64,000 nucleotides of DNA from NCBI RefSeq assembly GCF_900249755.1, contig NZ_LT976854.1:308334-372333 (forward strand). The letters run 5' to 3'. Positions 25,968 to 37,100 of the stretch are shown here, one piece after another. The DNA is from Cupriavidus taiwanensis (lineage in GTDB: Bacteria > Pseudomonadota > Gammaproteobacteria > Burkholderiales > Burkholderiaceae). Position numbers and translations under genes: made by a program. Every line of letters starts with the position of its first letter. Position 1 is the stretch's first letter. The notes under the pieces were generated by a model. It was not told the origin of the DNA. It made no database searches and saw only the letters and a list, made by a program, of their open reading frames with translations.

Positions 25968-27161
25968 TCAGAAACCCAGGATCATCTTGGAGATGATGTT
26001 CTTCTGCACTTCGGTCGCGCCGCCGTAGATCGAGGTCTTGCGCATGTCGTAATAGGTGGCGGCGGCCGGTGCGGCCCACTCCGGACCCGATACCGGCTGC
26101 GTCGCGCCGGGCTCGAGCCAGTCGGGCGAATACGGCCAGGCGTTGGGGCCGGCCACTTCCATCATCAGCATGCCCAGGTCCTGCTGCACCTCCGAGCCGC
26201 GGATCTTGACGATCGACGCCTCGGGCCCCGGCGTGCCGGCGGCCTGCGTGGCCACGCGCAGCAGCAGCATTTCCAGCGCCATGATGTCCATCTCGACGCG
26301 GGCGATCTTGTCGCGCATGCGCACGTCTTCGATCAGCGGGCGGCCGGCGCCGTCGGTGGCCTGCGCGGCGTAATGCTTGAGCTGGCGCAGCTCGCGGTGG
26401 CAGTGGCCGATGCCGGCGATGCCGGTGCGTTCATGGCCGAGCAGGTACTTGGCGTAGGTCCAGGCGCGGTTCTCTTCGCCGACCAGGTTCTCGACCGGCA
26501 CTTCGACGTCCTCGAACCAGGTCTCGTTGACGTCGTGGCCGCCATCCAGCGTGGTGATCGGACGCACCGTCACGCCGGGCGACTTCATGTCGATCAGCAG
26601 CATCGAGATGCCTTCCTGCGCCTTGGCTTCCGGGTCGGTGCGCACCAGGCAGAAGATCCAGTCGGCAAAATGCGCCATCGTGGTCCAGGTCTTCTGGCCG
26701 TTGACGATGTACTTGTCGCCCTTGCGCACCGCGCGGGTCTTCAGCGAAGCCAGGTCGGAGCCCGAGCCCGGCTCGGAGTAGCCCTGGCACCAGAAGTCTT
26801 CCACGCCCGGGATGCGCGGCAGGAAGCGCTGCTGCATTTCGGGGCTGGCGTACTTCATCAGCACCGGGCCGATCATGGTCAGCCCGAACGGCAGCAGGCG
26901 CGGCGCGCCGGCGCGGAAGGTCTCGATCTCGAAGATCAGGCGCTGCAGCGCGGTCCAGCCGGTGCCGCCCCATTGCGTGGGCCAGGTGGGCGCGCCCCAG
27001 CCCTGCGCCTGCAGGATGCGGTGCCAGCGGACGTAGTCGTCCTTTTCCACGCGCTGGTGGTTGAGCACCTTGTTGCGGATGTCTTCCGGCAGCTTGGCCT
27101 GCACGAAAGCGCGGACTTCCTCGCGGAAGGCCTGTTCCTCGGCGGTGAAACGCAAATCCAT
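25968..27161 (-). CDS. Acyl-CoA dehydrogenase, large-subunit (PimC-like) type
   Basis: 397 residues from the ATG at 27161 (MDLRFTAEEQAFREEVRAF); the frame is open far upstream but that part is a shadow. FAD-binding and substrate motifs WCQGYSEPGSGSDLASLKTRA and KTWTTMAHFADWIFCLVRTD are typical, and the C-terminus is DMRKTSIYGGATEVQKNIIS. It is first in an operon with the smaller ACAD and probably forms a hetero-oligomer that oxidises an acyl-CoA. It is divergent from a ligase and Bug receptor of likely common pathway. Confidence 0.9.
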   Translation of the reverse strand: MDLRFTAEEQAFREEVRAFVQAKLPEDIRNKVLNHQRVEKDDYVRWHRILQAQGWGAPTWPTQWGGTGWTALQRLIFEIETFRAGAPRLLPFGLTMIGPVLMKYASPEMQQRFLPRIPGVEDFWCQGYSEPGSGSDLASLKTRAVRKGDKYIVNGQKTWTTMAHFADWIFCLVRTDPEAKAQEGISMLLIDMKSPGVTVRPITTLDGGHDVNETWFEDVEVPVENLVGEENRAWTYAKYLLGHERTGIAGIGHCHRELRQLKHYAAQATDGAGRPLIEDVRMRDKIARVEMDIMALEMLLLRVATQAAGTPGPEASIVKIRGSEVQQDLGMLMMEVAGPNAWPYSPDWLEPGATQPVSGPEWAAPAAATYYDMRKTSIYGGATEVQKNIISKMILGF

Positions 27162-27521
27162 CTGTATGTCCCCTGTGGTACGCGGGCCGCGCGGCGCTGG
27201 CGCGCAAACCTGTATTGCCCGTGGTTGTGCAGCGCGCCATGGCCAAAGCCCTTGCTGTGCCGGCCGATTGTAGGGGCCACTTCGGATTCGTTGCTTTATC
27301 AATCCGGAAGGCGTCCTTCGCGGCGACGGAACCACCCGTGCCCGGCAGCGTTCGCCAGGGCTGCCCGCCGGGGACCGTGGCGTGGACGAACACCACCTTA
27401 GTGAATTCCAAATGGCTGCGGCGCGAGGCTTGCCGCAAACTGATGCGGCCAGTTTTGATGTGGCCGGGTGCATTCCGCCGCATATCCGACTCAGCCCGCA
27501 TTCGAGAGATCCACCAGCACC
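27162..27521. other. Divergent control region, acyl-CoA dehydrogenases / ligase
   Basis: 360 bases without a gene. It contains TTAGTGAATTCCAAA (27398-27412) and GGCCAGTTTTG (27447-27457). Both are also found, in reverse order and closer together, in the LysR/SDR control region at 51218-51246. Promoters for both directions must lie here but none is convincing. Confidence 0.4.
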
Positions 27522-29042
27522 ATGTCTTCCTTCCGCCCCCGCTTTATCCACGAGATCCCCGCCCACTGGGCCGCGCAGACACCGCAGGCGCCATGCCTGT
27601 ACGAGAGCGGTGCCGTCATCAGCTATGGCGAGCTGTGGCGGCGCATCGAAGCCGCGCGCGACTGGCTGGCTGGGCAGGGCGTAGGCGAGGGCGACCGCGT
27701 CATGGTGGTCGGCGAGAACTGCAACGAGATGGTAGTCACGCTGTTCGCCTGCAGCCTGCTGCACGCCTGGCCGATCAACGTCAACGCACGCCTGTCCGCG
27801 CGCGAGATCGACAATATCCGCGACCACGCGCAGCCGGCGCTGGCGCTGTTCACCGGCCATGTCTCCGACGTTGCCGCGGCGCACGGCGAGCGGCTGGGCG
27901 CACAGCCTACGGGTTGCGCGGTCTATGACGATGGCATGCGCGTGGCGCATGCGGCCAGCGCGCCGCAGCGCGAGCCCGCCGAGCTGGCTGGCCGCGTCGC
28001 CACGCTGATCTACACCTCCGGCACCACTGGCGCGCCCAAGGGCGTGATGGTGCCGCACGCCGGCCTGACGCAGTTCGCGCGCATCTCCGCCACTTCGCGC
28101 GACATGGGCCCGGCCGACGTGGCGTACGGTGCGCTGCCGATGTCGCATATCTTCGGCATCGCCACGGTGCTGATGGCCACCCTGTACGCCGGCGCCAGCC
28201 TGTTCCTGCGCCCGCGCTTCGACGCCAATGAAGTGTTCGAGGCGCTGGCCACGCCCGGCGTCACCATCCTGCAGGGCGTGCCGACCATGTTCACGCGCAT
28301 CATGGCGGTCGCGCCCGCGGCGGGCGCCAAGCCCGGCGCCTATCCGCGCCTGCGCTACCTCTATACCGGCGGCGCTCCGCTCGATCCCACGCTCAAGCGC
28401 GACGTCGAAACGCTGTTCGGTCAGCCGCTGCACCACGGCTACGGCATCACCGAATACGCCGGCTCGCTCTTCATTACGCGCATGGACGCCCCGCGTGCCG
28501 ATTGCTCGGCCGGCTATATCGTCGAAGGCGTCGAGATCGAAATCACCGACGCCGAAGGCAAGCCGCTGCCCGCCGGCGAACGCGGCCAGATCCGCGTGCG
28601 CGGCCCCGGCGTGATGGTGGGCTACTACCGCAATCCCGAACAGACCGCCGAGGCGCTGCTGCCCGGCGGCTGGCTCAATACCGGCGACCTCGGCTATCTG
28701 GATGCCGACGGCGCGCTGTTTATCTCGGGCCGCTCCAAGGACCTGATCATCCGTTCCGGCTTCAACGTGTATCCGATCGAAGTGGAGTCGGTGATCAACG
28801 CCTTTGCCGGCGTGCGCCAGTCCGCCGTGGTGGGGCGCACCACGGGCGACGGCAACGAAGAGGTGGTGGCCTTCATCGAACTGCAGGAAGGCGCCGAACT
28901 CGACCGCAAGGCGCTGGATACCTACCTGCGCGACAGCCTGGCGCCGTACAAGAGGCCGGCCGAAGTCCGCACCGTCGACGTGATTCCGACCACGGCGAGC
29001 GGCAAGCTGCTCAAGCAGCCGCTGCGCGCCATGCTCGACTAA
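27522..29042 (+). CDS. AMP-forming acyl-CoA ligase
   Basis: 506 residues from the ATG at 27522 (MSSFRPRFIHEIPAHWAAQT). The P-loop-like A3 motif IYTSGTTGAPKGVMVP is near residue 162. The adenylate motif GYGITEYAGS, the hinge with NTGDLGYLDADG and the catalytic lysine segment TTASGKLLKQPLR at the end are all intact. It activates a carboxylic acid with ATP and CoA. It is followed after 54 bases by a Bug receptor and is divergent from two acyl-CoA dehydrogenases, so together they look like uptake, activation and dehydrogenation of one acid. Confidence 0.9.
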   Translation: MSSFRPRFIHEIPAHWAAQTPQAPCLYESGAVISYGELWRRIEAARDWLAGQGVGEGDRVMVVGENCNEMVVTLFACSLLHAWPINVNARLSAREIDNIRDHAQPALALFTGHVSDVAAAHGERLGAQPTGCAVYDDGMRVAHAASAPQREPAELAGRVATLIYTSGTTGAPKGVMVPHAGLTQFARISATSRDMGPADVAYGALPMSHIFGIATVLMATLYAGASLFLRPRFDANEVFEALATPGVTILQGVPTMFTRIMAVAPAAGAKPGAYPRLRYLYTGGAPLDPTLKRDVETLFGQPLHHGYGITEYAGSLFITRMDAPRADCSAGYIVEGVEIEITDAEGKPLPAGERGQIRVRGPGVMVGYYRNPEQTAEALLPGGWLNTGDLGYLDADGALFISGRSKDLIIRSGFNVYPIEVESVINAFAGVRQSAVVGRTTGDGNEEVVAFIELQEGAELDRKALDTYLRDSLAPYKRPAEVRTVDVIPTTASGKLLKQPLRAMLD

Positions 29043-29096
29043 GGCCGCGGGGCACGGGGCCCCGGGCACTACAGCCATCCCTGGAGGAGAACATAA

Positions 29097-30068
29097 ATGA
29101 AAACATGGAAGACGCTGGCCGCGCTGACCGCCACGCTGTTGCTGCAAGGGGCGGCATGGGCCGCCGATGCCTATCCGTCGCGCCCGGTCAAGCTGCTGGT
29201 CGGCTACGCCCCCGGCGGGCCGGTCGACACCGCCGCGCGCATCTACGCCGAGCAACTGGGCCGCGTGCTCAAGCAGCCGGTGGTGGTGGACAACCGCGCC
29301 GGCGCCAGCGGCGCGATCGCCGCCGACATGACCGCCAAGGCGGCGCCGGACGGCTATACGCTGTATTTCGTCGCCAGCCCCACCATGACCATGACCCCGC
29401 TGATCCAGCACGCGGTCAACTTCAACCCGGTCAAGGACTTCACCTACATCGGCCTGATCACGGACTACACCAACGTGCTGCTGGTGAACAAGGACTTCCC
29501 GGCAAAGAACGTGGGCGAGCTGGTCGATTACGCGCGCAAGAACCCTGAGGGCGTCTCGTTCGGCTCCGCGGGCGTGGGCGCGTCCAACCACCTGTCGGCC
29601 GAACTGCTGGCGCAGATGAACAACGTGAAGATGCTGCACGTGCCGTACAAGGGCAACGCGCCCGCGATGGCCGACGTGATGAGCGGCAAGGTCACCTTCA
29701 TGTTCGATATCACCGGCACCGCCATCGGCCATATCAACGGCGGCAAGGTGCGGGCGCTGGCGGTCACGTCGAAGACGCGCAACCCGGCGCTGCCGAACGT
29801 GCCGACCATGATCGAGTCGGGCCAGAAGGACTATGACCTGACCGGCTGGTATGCGCTGGTGGGGCCGCAGAAGCTGCCGGCCGATGTGGTCGACAAGCTG
29901 GTCAAGGCGCAGAAGACGGTGGGCGAGGATGCCGCGTTCCGGCAACGGATGACTGCCGGCGGTTACGACGTCAATATCAGCACGCCCAAGGCGCTGGGGG
30001 ACCGGATCCAGCGCGAGCTGGCGTTGTGGGGTGGGGTGGTGAAGAAGGCGAATATCCGGGCGGATTGA
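29097..30068 (+). CDS. Bug/TctC-type extracytoplasmic solute receptor
   Basis: 323 residues, ribosome site GGAGGA before the ATG. The signal peptide (1-22) ends AAWA. The mature protein begins DAYPSRPVKLLVGYAPGGPVDTAARI, the hallmark of Bug receptors with the conserved PGGPxD loop that grips a carboxylate, and has VVVDNRAGASGAIAAD and GSAGVGASNHLSAELL. It binds an organic acid in the periplasm. No TctA/TctB membrane genes are near, as is usual for orphan Bug proteins of Burkholderiales, so it must use a distant transporter or act as a sensor. Confidence 0.92.
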   Translation: MKTWKTLAALTATLLLQGAAWAADAYPSRPVKLLVGYAPGGPVDTAARIYAEQLGRVLKQPVVVDNRAGASGAIAADMTAKAAPDGYTLYFVASPTMTMTPLIQHAVNFNPVKDFTYIGLITDYTNVLLVNKDFPAKNVGELVDYARKNPEGVSFGSAGVGASNHLSAELLAQMNNVKMLHVPYKGNAPAMADVMSGKVTFMFDITGTAIGHINGGKVRALAVTSKTRNPALPNVPTMIESGQKDYDLTGWYALVGPQKLPADVVDKLVKAQKTVGEDAAFRQRMTAGGYDVNISTPKALGDRIQRELALWGGVVKKANIRAD

Positions 30069-30090
30069 GGGTTTGTGGATATTGCGGAGG

Positions 30091-30113
30091 GGCCGGCGGA
30101 TGCCGGCCTTTTT
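30091..30113 (+). terminator. Intrinsic terminator after the Bug gene
   Basis: GGCCGGC and GCCGGCC form a perfect 7-bp stem around GGAT, followed directly by TTTTT. It is 22 bases after the stop codon. Confidence 0.85.
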
Positions 30114-30115
30114 GC

Positions 30116-30463
30116 TTTTTGGGAGGGATTTTTGGGACTGCGCCGTGTTGATCGGGCGTTTGCGCTCCGGCGATCTACGCTGGCCATTTTCCTTAGAAAT
30201 ATTTTTGTAAATTCGAAATTTCCAAGAAATCGTAGAAATGTTCGGATCGTAATATTCTGGATGTAACGCATAACGCACGAAGATTTTCGCATAAATCAAC
30301 CTGATACGTCACATGCAGTAAACGTTTTCATTGTTTTATAAGTTTTAAGGCAAGTCTGATAGACGCATTAGTCTGGGAAGCAGTTAATTCGTTCACTGCC
30401 GGCGATCATATTTATTGATGCCGTCAGGAGGAGCGATTAACCCACCCGCAGAGGACTTGAGCA
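30116..30463. other. AT-rich region upstream of the CDI locus
   Basis: About 350 bases with no gene. From roughly 30180 to 30410 it is strikingly AT-rich compared with the rest of the window, with TAGAAAT repeated at about 30196 and 30231 and a TATAAG that could be a -10 at 30337-30342. The AT-richness suits H-NS-type (MvaT/Bph) silencing and marks the start of an acquired block. No -35 of good quality was identified. Confidence 0.45.
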
Positions 30464-31054
30464 ATGAAAAAATTGGCGATGTACGCAGGTCTGGTTTCCA
30501 GTGTCGCGCTGTTTGCCGCTTGCGGCGGCGGGGGCGATGATGGCAATGCCGGCACTTCCCCGCCGGACCAGTCTGCCGTAAATGGCGGCGCCTCCAGCCC
30601 AACCCTCACGCCCGCGCCCGCCGCGTTCTCCTGCCCCGATAGCTACAGGAAACTCACGCTGTCCAACAGCGCGGTGCCGAACGCCAACATGTCCGTCGCG
30701 ACCGACGACGGCATCGCCAGGCTGACCGTCAAGACACCGGCCACGGGCCTTGCCAACGTCACGATCTGCCTCGGCAAGCCTGATCCGCTCCCAGCGGGCA
30801 TCGTTGCCGATTACGTCTACGAGGTCAAGACGGACGGCGGCTACGCCAGCCTGCTCAACCCGCAAATCAGCCTGACCTTTACCACGCCGGCTGCGCTTGC
30901 AGCCGCACCGGCCATCGAAGTGGTCCAGAGCACTACCAATGGCGTCACCTACGCCGTCGCGCCAGGCAGCCAGGGCACCGTGAATGGCACCAACGTGAAC
31001 GTGACCGCCTCGGCGCCTGCCGCCGGGGTGTACGTGGTGCGGCTGCCGCACTGA
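30464..31054 (+). CDS. Putative lipoprotein upstream of cdiA
   Basis: 196 residues. The signal ends in LFAAC with lipobox C20, followed by a Gly/Asp/Asn/Pro-rich linker (about 21-50) and a beta-rich domain with two cysteines (SCPDSYRKL, NVTICLGK). No family was recognised. It is 85 bases upstream of cdiA in the same direction, so it may be cotranscribed. Burkholderia BcpAIOB loci also encode a small lipoprotein (BcpO), but that lies between I and B, so equivalence is only a guess. Confidence 0.7.
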   Translation: MKKLAMYAGLVSSVALFAACGGGGDDGNAGTSPPDQSAVNGGASSPTLTPAPAAFSCPDSYRKLTLSNSAVPNANMSVATDDGIARLTVKTPATGLANVTICLGKPDPLPAGIVADYVYEVKTDGGYASLLNPQISLTFTTPAALAAAPAIEVVQSTTNGVTYAVAPGSQGTVNGTNVNVTASAPAAGVYVVRLPH

Positions 31055-31139
31055 TTCCTGCCCCTTCAAATCGTCGCCAGGGCGCGCAGGAACGCAGCCT
31101 GGTGGTCCTGCATCGGTCATCCGCGTCTCGCATCCGGGT

Positions 31140-34100
31140 ATGAATCGGAATCTCTATCGCCTTGTCTTCAACGCCGCGCGCGGCATGCCGGTTGCCGTGC
31201 CGGAATGTGCCACGGGATGTGGCAAGGGCCGGCAGGCGGGATTGCGTTCTGCTGCCGGAATCGCCCAATCCGCGCGCATTGCGCGCTTTGCGATCCCGGC
31301 ACTTGCGCTGGCTGTCTGGATCGCTGCTGGCGTGCCATGCGCGCAAGCGCAGGTGGTCGCGGATCCAAACTCTGGCGCCAACCGCCCGACGGTAGTGCAG
31401 ACCGCCAATGGCTTGCAGCAGGTCAATATCACTCGCCCGTCGGCGGCTGGCGTTTCGGCCAACGCCTACGCGCAATTCGATGTGCCGCGCCCGGGGATCA
31501 TCCTGAACAATGCGCCGACGCCGGTTTCCACCCAGCAGGCCGGCTATGTCAACGGCAACCCCAATCTGCTGCCGGGCGGATCGGCACGCATCATCGTCAA
31601 TCAGGTCACCGGCTCGTCTCCCAGCCAGTTGCAGGGCTATGTCGAGGTGGCGGGTCCCAGATCGGAGGTGGTCATCGCCAATCCGAATGGATTGATGGTC
31701 AATGGCCTGGGCTTCATCAATACCAGCCGGGCCACGCTCACCACCGGCACGCCGGTATTCGGGGGCGGCGGCAGCCTCGATGCATTCCGCGTCACCGGCG
31801 GACAAATCGTGGTCCAGGGCGACGGCATCAACGCAGCCTATGCCGACCAGGTGGACCTGATCGCACGCGCGGTGCAGGTGAATGCGGCGGTCTATGGCAA
31901 CCAGTTGAATGTCATCGCCGGCGCCAGCCAGGTGGATCGCGCCACGCTGGCTGCCACACCGATTGCCGGCCAGGGAGCCGCACCTGCCCTGGGCATCGAT
32001 GTGTCGCAACTCGGCGGCATGTATGCCAGCAAGATCATGCTGGCTTCCACCGAGCATGGCGTGGGGGTGTCATTGCGTGGCGTTGCCGCCGCCCAGGCGG
32101 GCGAGCTGACGCTGACAGCCCAGGGCAAGCTGGTGCTGGCCGGACAAACCAATGCCAGCGGAAACCTGGTGGCCTACGCGCGCGACGGCATCGACAACAG
32201 CGGCACCACGTACGGCATGCAAGGTGTGTCGATCAACACCGATGGCGTGCTGGCCAATACGGGCACGCTGGCCAGCCAGCAATGGCTCAACGCCTATGCC
32301 GGCAGTGTCGCCTCTACAGGCACGCTGGCCGCTGGCGTGAACGCCGATGGCTCGGCCGCCGCACCGGCCGACCTTGCCGTGGTTGCTACCGCCGGCGCAC
32401 TGACCGCCACTGGCCACAACCAGGCCAGCGGCCATGCGACGCTGCAGGGTGCGGGCATGGACCTGGCCGGCAGCCAGACCTCGGCGGGCGGCAACCTGAA
32501 CCTGCAGGCTGGCGCGGGCGAGCTGGATCTGACCGGTGCCACCACCCGCGCGGGCGCGGCGCTCAATGCTGCGGCGGGCGGTGCGCTGGTCAACGACGGA
32601 GGCCAGCTCTCCAGCCACGGCGGCCTGGTGCTGCAGGCGGACAGCCTATCGAACCAGGGCGGCCAGATCGTGGCGGAGCAGGCCATCACCTTGAAGGTGA
32701 CCGGCGCAGTCAACAATACGCAGGGCACGATCCAGGCCAGCGGCGCGCTGTCGACGCAAGCTGGCGCGCTCGACAACACGGCGGGCCGCATCGTGTCACT
32801 CAACGGCGACGGCCTGTCCGTCGCCACCAGCGGGGCACTGGTCAACGCCGCCGGCACGACCGCCAATGGTGCCGAGGGCGGGCTGATCGGTGGCAACGGC
32901 AATGCGGTGCTCAATGCCGGCGCGCTGGCCAACCACGGCCGGATCAATGCGCTCGGCGACGTAACGCTCCACACGCAGGCGCTCGACAACGACAACGGCA
33001 AGCTGACCGCGGGCGGCACGCTGGCCGCCAGTATTGCGGGCGCCGCGACCAACCGCAAGGGCGCGCTATCCGCCGCCACGCTGAAGCTGGACACCGCCGC
33101 CCTTGACAATACAGGGGGCCGAGTCGAAGGCGACCGGCTTGCGATCACCGCCACTGGCGACCTGCTCAATCGCAACGGAACCATCAACCAGTACGGCGCC
33201 AGCGATGCCACGGTGCGCGTTGGCGGCACGCTCGACAATGCGCAAGGCACGCTTGCGGCCAATGGTGCCAACTTCTCCGCATCGGCCCAGACCATCGCCA
33301 ATGCGGGTGGCAGGATCCAGCATGCCGGCGCCGGGCTGCTGACGGTGACGAGCGAAAGCGAACTCTCCAACACCGCGGGCACGATCGAAACCAACGGAGC
33401 GCTGCAAGCTACGGCGGCCGCGCTGGACAACGCAGGCGGCAGCATGTCGGCCCAGGGCCAGGCCACCATTGCCACCAGCGCCGACCTGCTCAACCGCCAC
33501 GGCAAGCTGTATGGCAAGGACGGCTTGACGCTTGGCAGCGGCGGCCAGATTGACAACACCGGCGGCTCGGCACAGACCGATGGCGACCTCGCCGCCATCG
33601 CTGCCGGCAAGCTCGTCAATGCCAGCGGCACGCTGGCCGCCAATGGCGCGCACGGCCAGCTTGGTGTTTCCGCCGCGAGCTTCGACAACACCCTCGGTCA
33701 CCTGACCAACGCCGGCGACGGGGCCACCACGGTGACGGCGACCTATGCGCTGACCAATACCGGCGGCACGCTGGGCGGCAACGGCGACGTCATCGTCAAT
33801 GCGCAGGATCTCAACAACACCGCCGACGGCCAGGTGCTCGCCAGTGGCGCGCTGGCGCTCAACACCCGGCGTCGCGCGGACAACTCGGGCGGCCTGCTCT
33901 ACGGCGGCAAGGGTCTGGTGCTGGACCAGGCCGACGCCACGTTAGTCAATGACGGCGGCCAGATCCAGAGCGAGACCGACGCTTCCATCGATGTCGCGAT
34001 CCTGAGCAACGCCGGCGGCACGATCAAGGCCAATCAGGACATCGCGGTCAAGGGAGCGGTGTCGGGCAGCGGCGAGATGACCGCCGGGCGCAACCTGGTG

Positions 34101-37100
34101 CTCGACGTGGCCGGCGACTATCTCAACGATGCCGCGAACCGGCTGCACGCCGATGGCAACATGCGCGTTGCCGCCACCGGCACCCTGACCAACACCGGCA
34201 CGCTGGCCGCGGTGGGGGATCTGACCGTGGCCGGCGCCGACGTCGTCAACGCCGCCGGCGCGGACATGAACGGCAAAACTACTACGGTGAGCGCCGCCGG
34301 CACCCTCGCCAACGCCGGGCGCATCGAGGGCGATACCGTCCAGACTACGAGCGGGACCACGGCCAATACCGGCACCATCATCGGCAACAACGTGACGGTG
34401 CAGGGCAACGACATCACCAATAATGGGGCTGCGGCGTTGATGGCGGCGGCGGAAGCCCTCAACGTCTACGCCGCCCACTCGGTCCAGAACCTCGATGGGG
34501 CGACGTTCTACAGCGCCGGCACCCTGCAGATCGCCCGCGACGGCGTTCGCGACCCTGCCACGGGTTTGCTGGCCAACCAGACCAGTGTGCTCACCAACCG
34601 GTCGGCGACGATCGAAGCGGAAGGCGATATCGACATCGCGGCAAGCCAGGTCAGCAATACGCGTAGCAGCATCGTCACCGAGCCGGGCGCTCCCGTCACG
34701 AGTGCGGCGCAAACGCTGAGCCTGTGGGATGCGGACATGAGCGGAGCCGACCTGAACTTCCACCAAAGCGTAACGTTCCCAAGCTGGTATTGGGAAGGCG
34801 GGAATGCCCCAGTCAGCGCCAGCCGCACCTACGCCCTGATGCAGCCCGTGACCCTGACGGTAGACAAAACCGCCGTCACGGATCTAAATGCCACGGACCA
34901 GTCCTTTGCTTTCACCAAGCCTCCGGTCGAACAGTACTTTGACGCCAGTTCCCGAGTCATCTGCTCCGATTGCCTGCCCGCGCAGCCCCTGACGCGCAAC
35001 CTCACCAGCAACCCGACGCAGTATTACCAGTCCATCACGGATAACGGCGATACCTACAGCATCACCTTTTGGCCGGACTGGGATCCGGCCAGGAACATCC
35101 GTCCGGACCAGGTGCGGATCCGCTTCGATCTGGGCGTGGACAGCCACGACTACAGCGAAACCTCGCGGTCGGTCACGACCACCACCGCCACGGACCGCCT
35201 GGTGAGCGCAAGTGATCCCGCAAAGCTGCAGGCGGGTGGCGCCATCCGCATCAACAGCGACGGGGGCAACATCCTCAACCAGTCGTCCATCATGGCCGCC
35301 GGCGGTGACCTCGTGCGCTTGGCCGCGGGCGGCTCGGTGCAGGATGTCGGCACGGTTCTGCAGCATTCCGTCAGCACGACGGAAACGTCGACCTTCTACT
35401 GGCACCAGAAGACCGGCGGCAACAATGACACCCAGGTGGTGCCGTATCCCACCACACCTCAAGCCCCGCAAACCGTGGATGCACTGCCGGCCATCGCCTC
35501 TGCCAATCAAATGGTGCAGACGACCGCACAGGATATCTCCGTCCTCACCGTCAACCGCCGCGGCGAGACCGTGACAGGCAGCGGCGTCTCGGGCGGCGAC
35601 GCCACTGCCAGCCCGGTTCGCGGTGCAAACGGCAACACCGACCGGCCACAGACGGTGGGTACGGCCGGCGGCGGATTGCCGGAACTGACCCTGCCAACCA
35701 ATGGCCTGTATCGCTATCAGACCGCGCCCGCCGCCACCTATCTGGTTGCCACCGACCCGCGCTTCACGCAGTACGGCCGGTTCATTTCCAGCGATTACAT
35801 GCTGCGCCAACTCGGCATGGATCCGACGATGCTGCAGAAGCGCCTGGGCGACGGCTTCTACGAGCAGAAACTGATCCGCGACCAGGTGACGCAACTGACC
35901 GGGCGCACCTTCCTGGCCGGCTACAGCGACCAGATGGATGAGTACAAGGCGTTGATGGACAACGGTGCGGCCTACGCCAGGTCGTTCAACCTGGCGCCGG
36001 GCATTGGCCTGTCCGAGGACCAGATGGCGCAGCTCACTACCGACATGGTGTGGCTGGTGTCGCAGGACGTGACGCTGCCGGACGGCACGCGCCAGTCGGT
36101 GCTGGTGCCCCGGCTGTACCTGGCCCATAGCCATGCCGTAGACCTCACCAGCACCGGTGCGTTGGTGACGGGCAGCAAGGTCAAACTAGATGCCTCCGGT
36201 GAGCTGGCCAATAGCGGCCGGATAGTGGGCGACCTGACGACGCAGGTGTTCGGCAGCAACATTGTCAACTGGGGCGAGATCGGCGGGGCCGGTCCCACCG
36301 TGGTTCAGGCCCAGCAAGACGTGCGGAACCTTGGCGGGCGCATCAGTGGCACCGACACACTCGTGTCTGCCGGGCGCGACGTGATCAACGAGACGCAGAC
36401 AATCTCCAATGAAAGCACGATGGGCGCCCACACGGTAGGCGCCACGGGGATCGGATCGGTGGCGTCCATCTCGGGCACAGGCAACGTTGCCGTTCAGGCT
36501 GGACGCGACGTCAATATCGCCGGCGGCATGGTGGAGGCGGGGAACCATGCACAGCTGGCCGCAGGCCGTGATCTGAACATCGGCACGGTGGCGGTTGGCA
36601 CCACACAGGATTCCAGCTCGCGCGATGGCCAGAGCTATTACCACGACCAGACCGCCATCGGCGTGGGCAGCAGCGTTCGGGCGGGCGGCAACGTCGCGGT
36701 GGTGGCCGGCCGCGATGCGACGCTCACCGGCTCGACTGTCGACGCGGGGAGCAATGCTTCGGTGATCGCGGGCCGCAATGCCACGGCGACGGCATCACTG
36801 GATTCGAACACGCATAGCGAGGGATCGCTTGGCGGAAAGAACGCGCAATACACCAAGTCGTCTTACGGTGAGGTGGCGCGCGGGAGTTCCGTGCAGGCTG
36901 GCAACAACGCAACGCTGGCTGCCGGGCAGGCGCAGCTGGCAGCTACCGTGCTGGGCGAAAGCGGCATCAGGATGTCGCCGGAGGCAGCCGCCGTGCCAAC
37001 GGGCACCGGCAACCTTGCGGTTCTGGGTTCGACCGTTGGCACCGATAAGGGAACCGCTACCTTGACCGGTACCGGTACCGGTGACGTGACCGTCGGTACG

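Noticed and set aside
27162..30299. Long minus-strand extension of the acyl-CoA dehydrogenase frame
   Set aside because: The family N-terminus MDLRFTAEEQAF starts at 27161; everything upstream lies antisense to the ligase and Bug genes.
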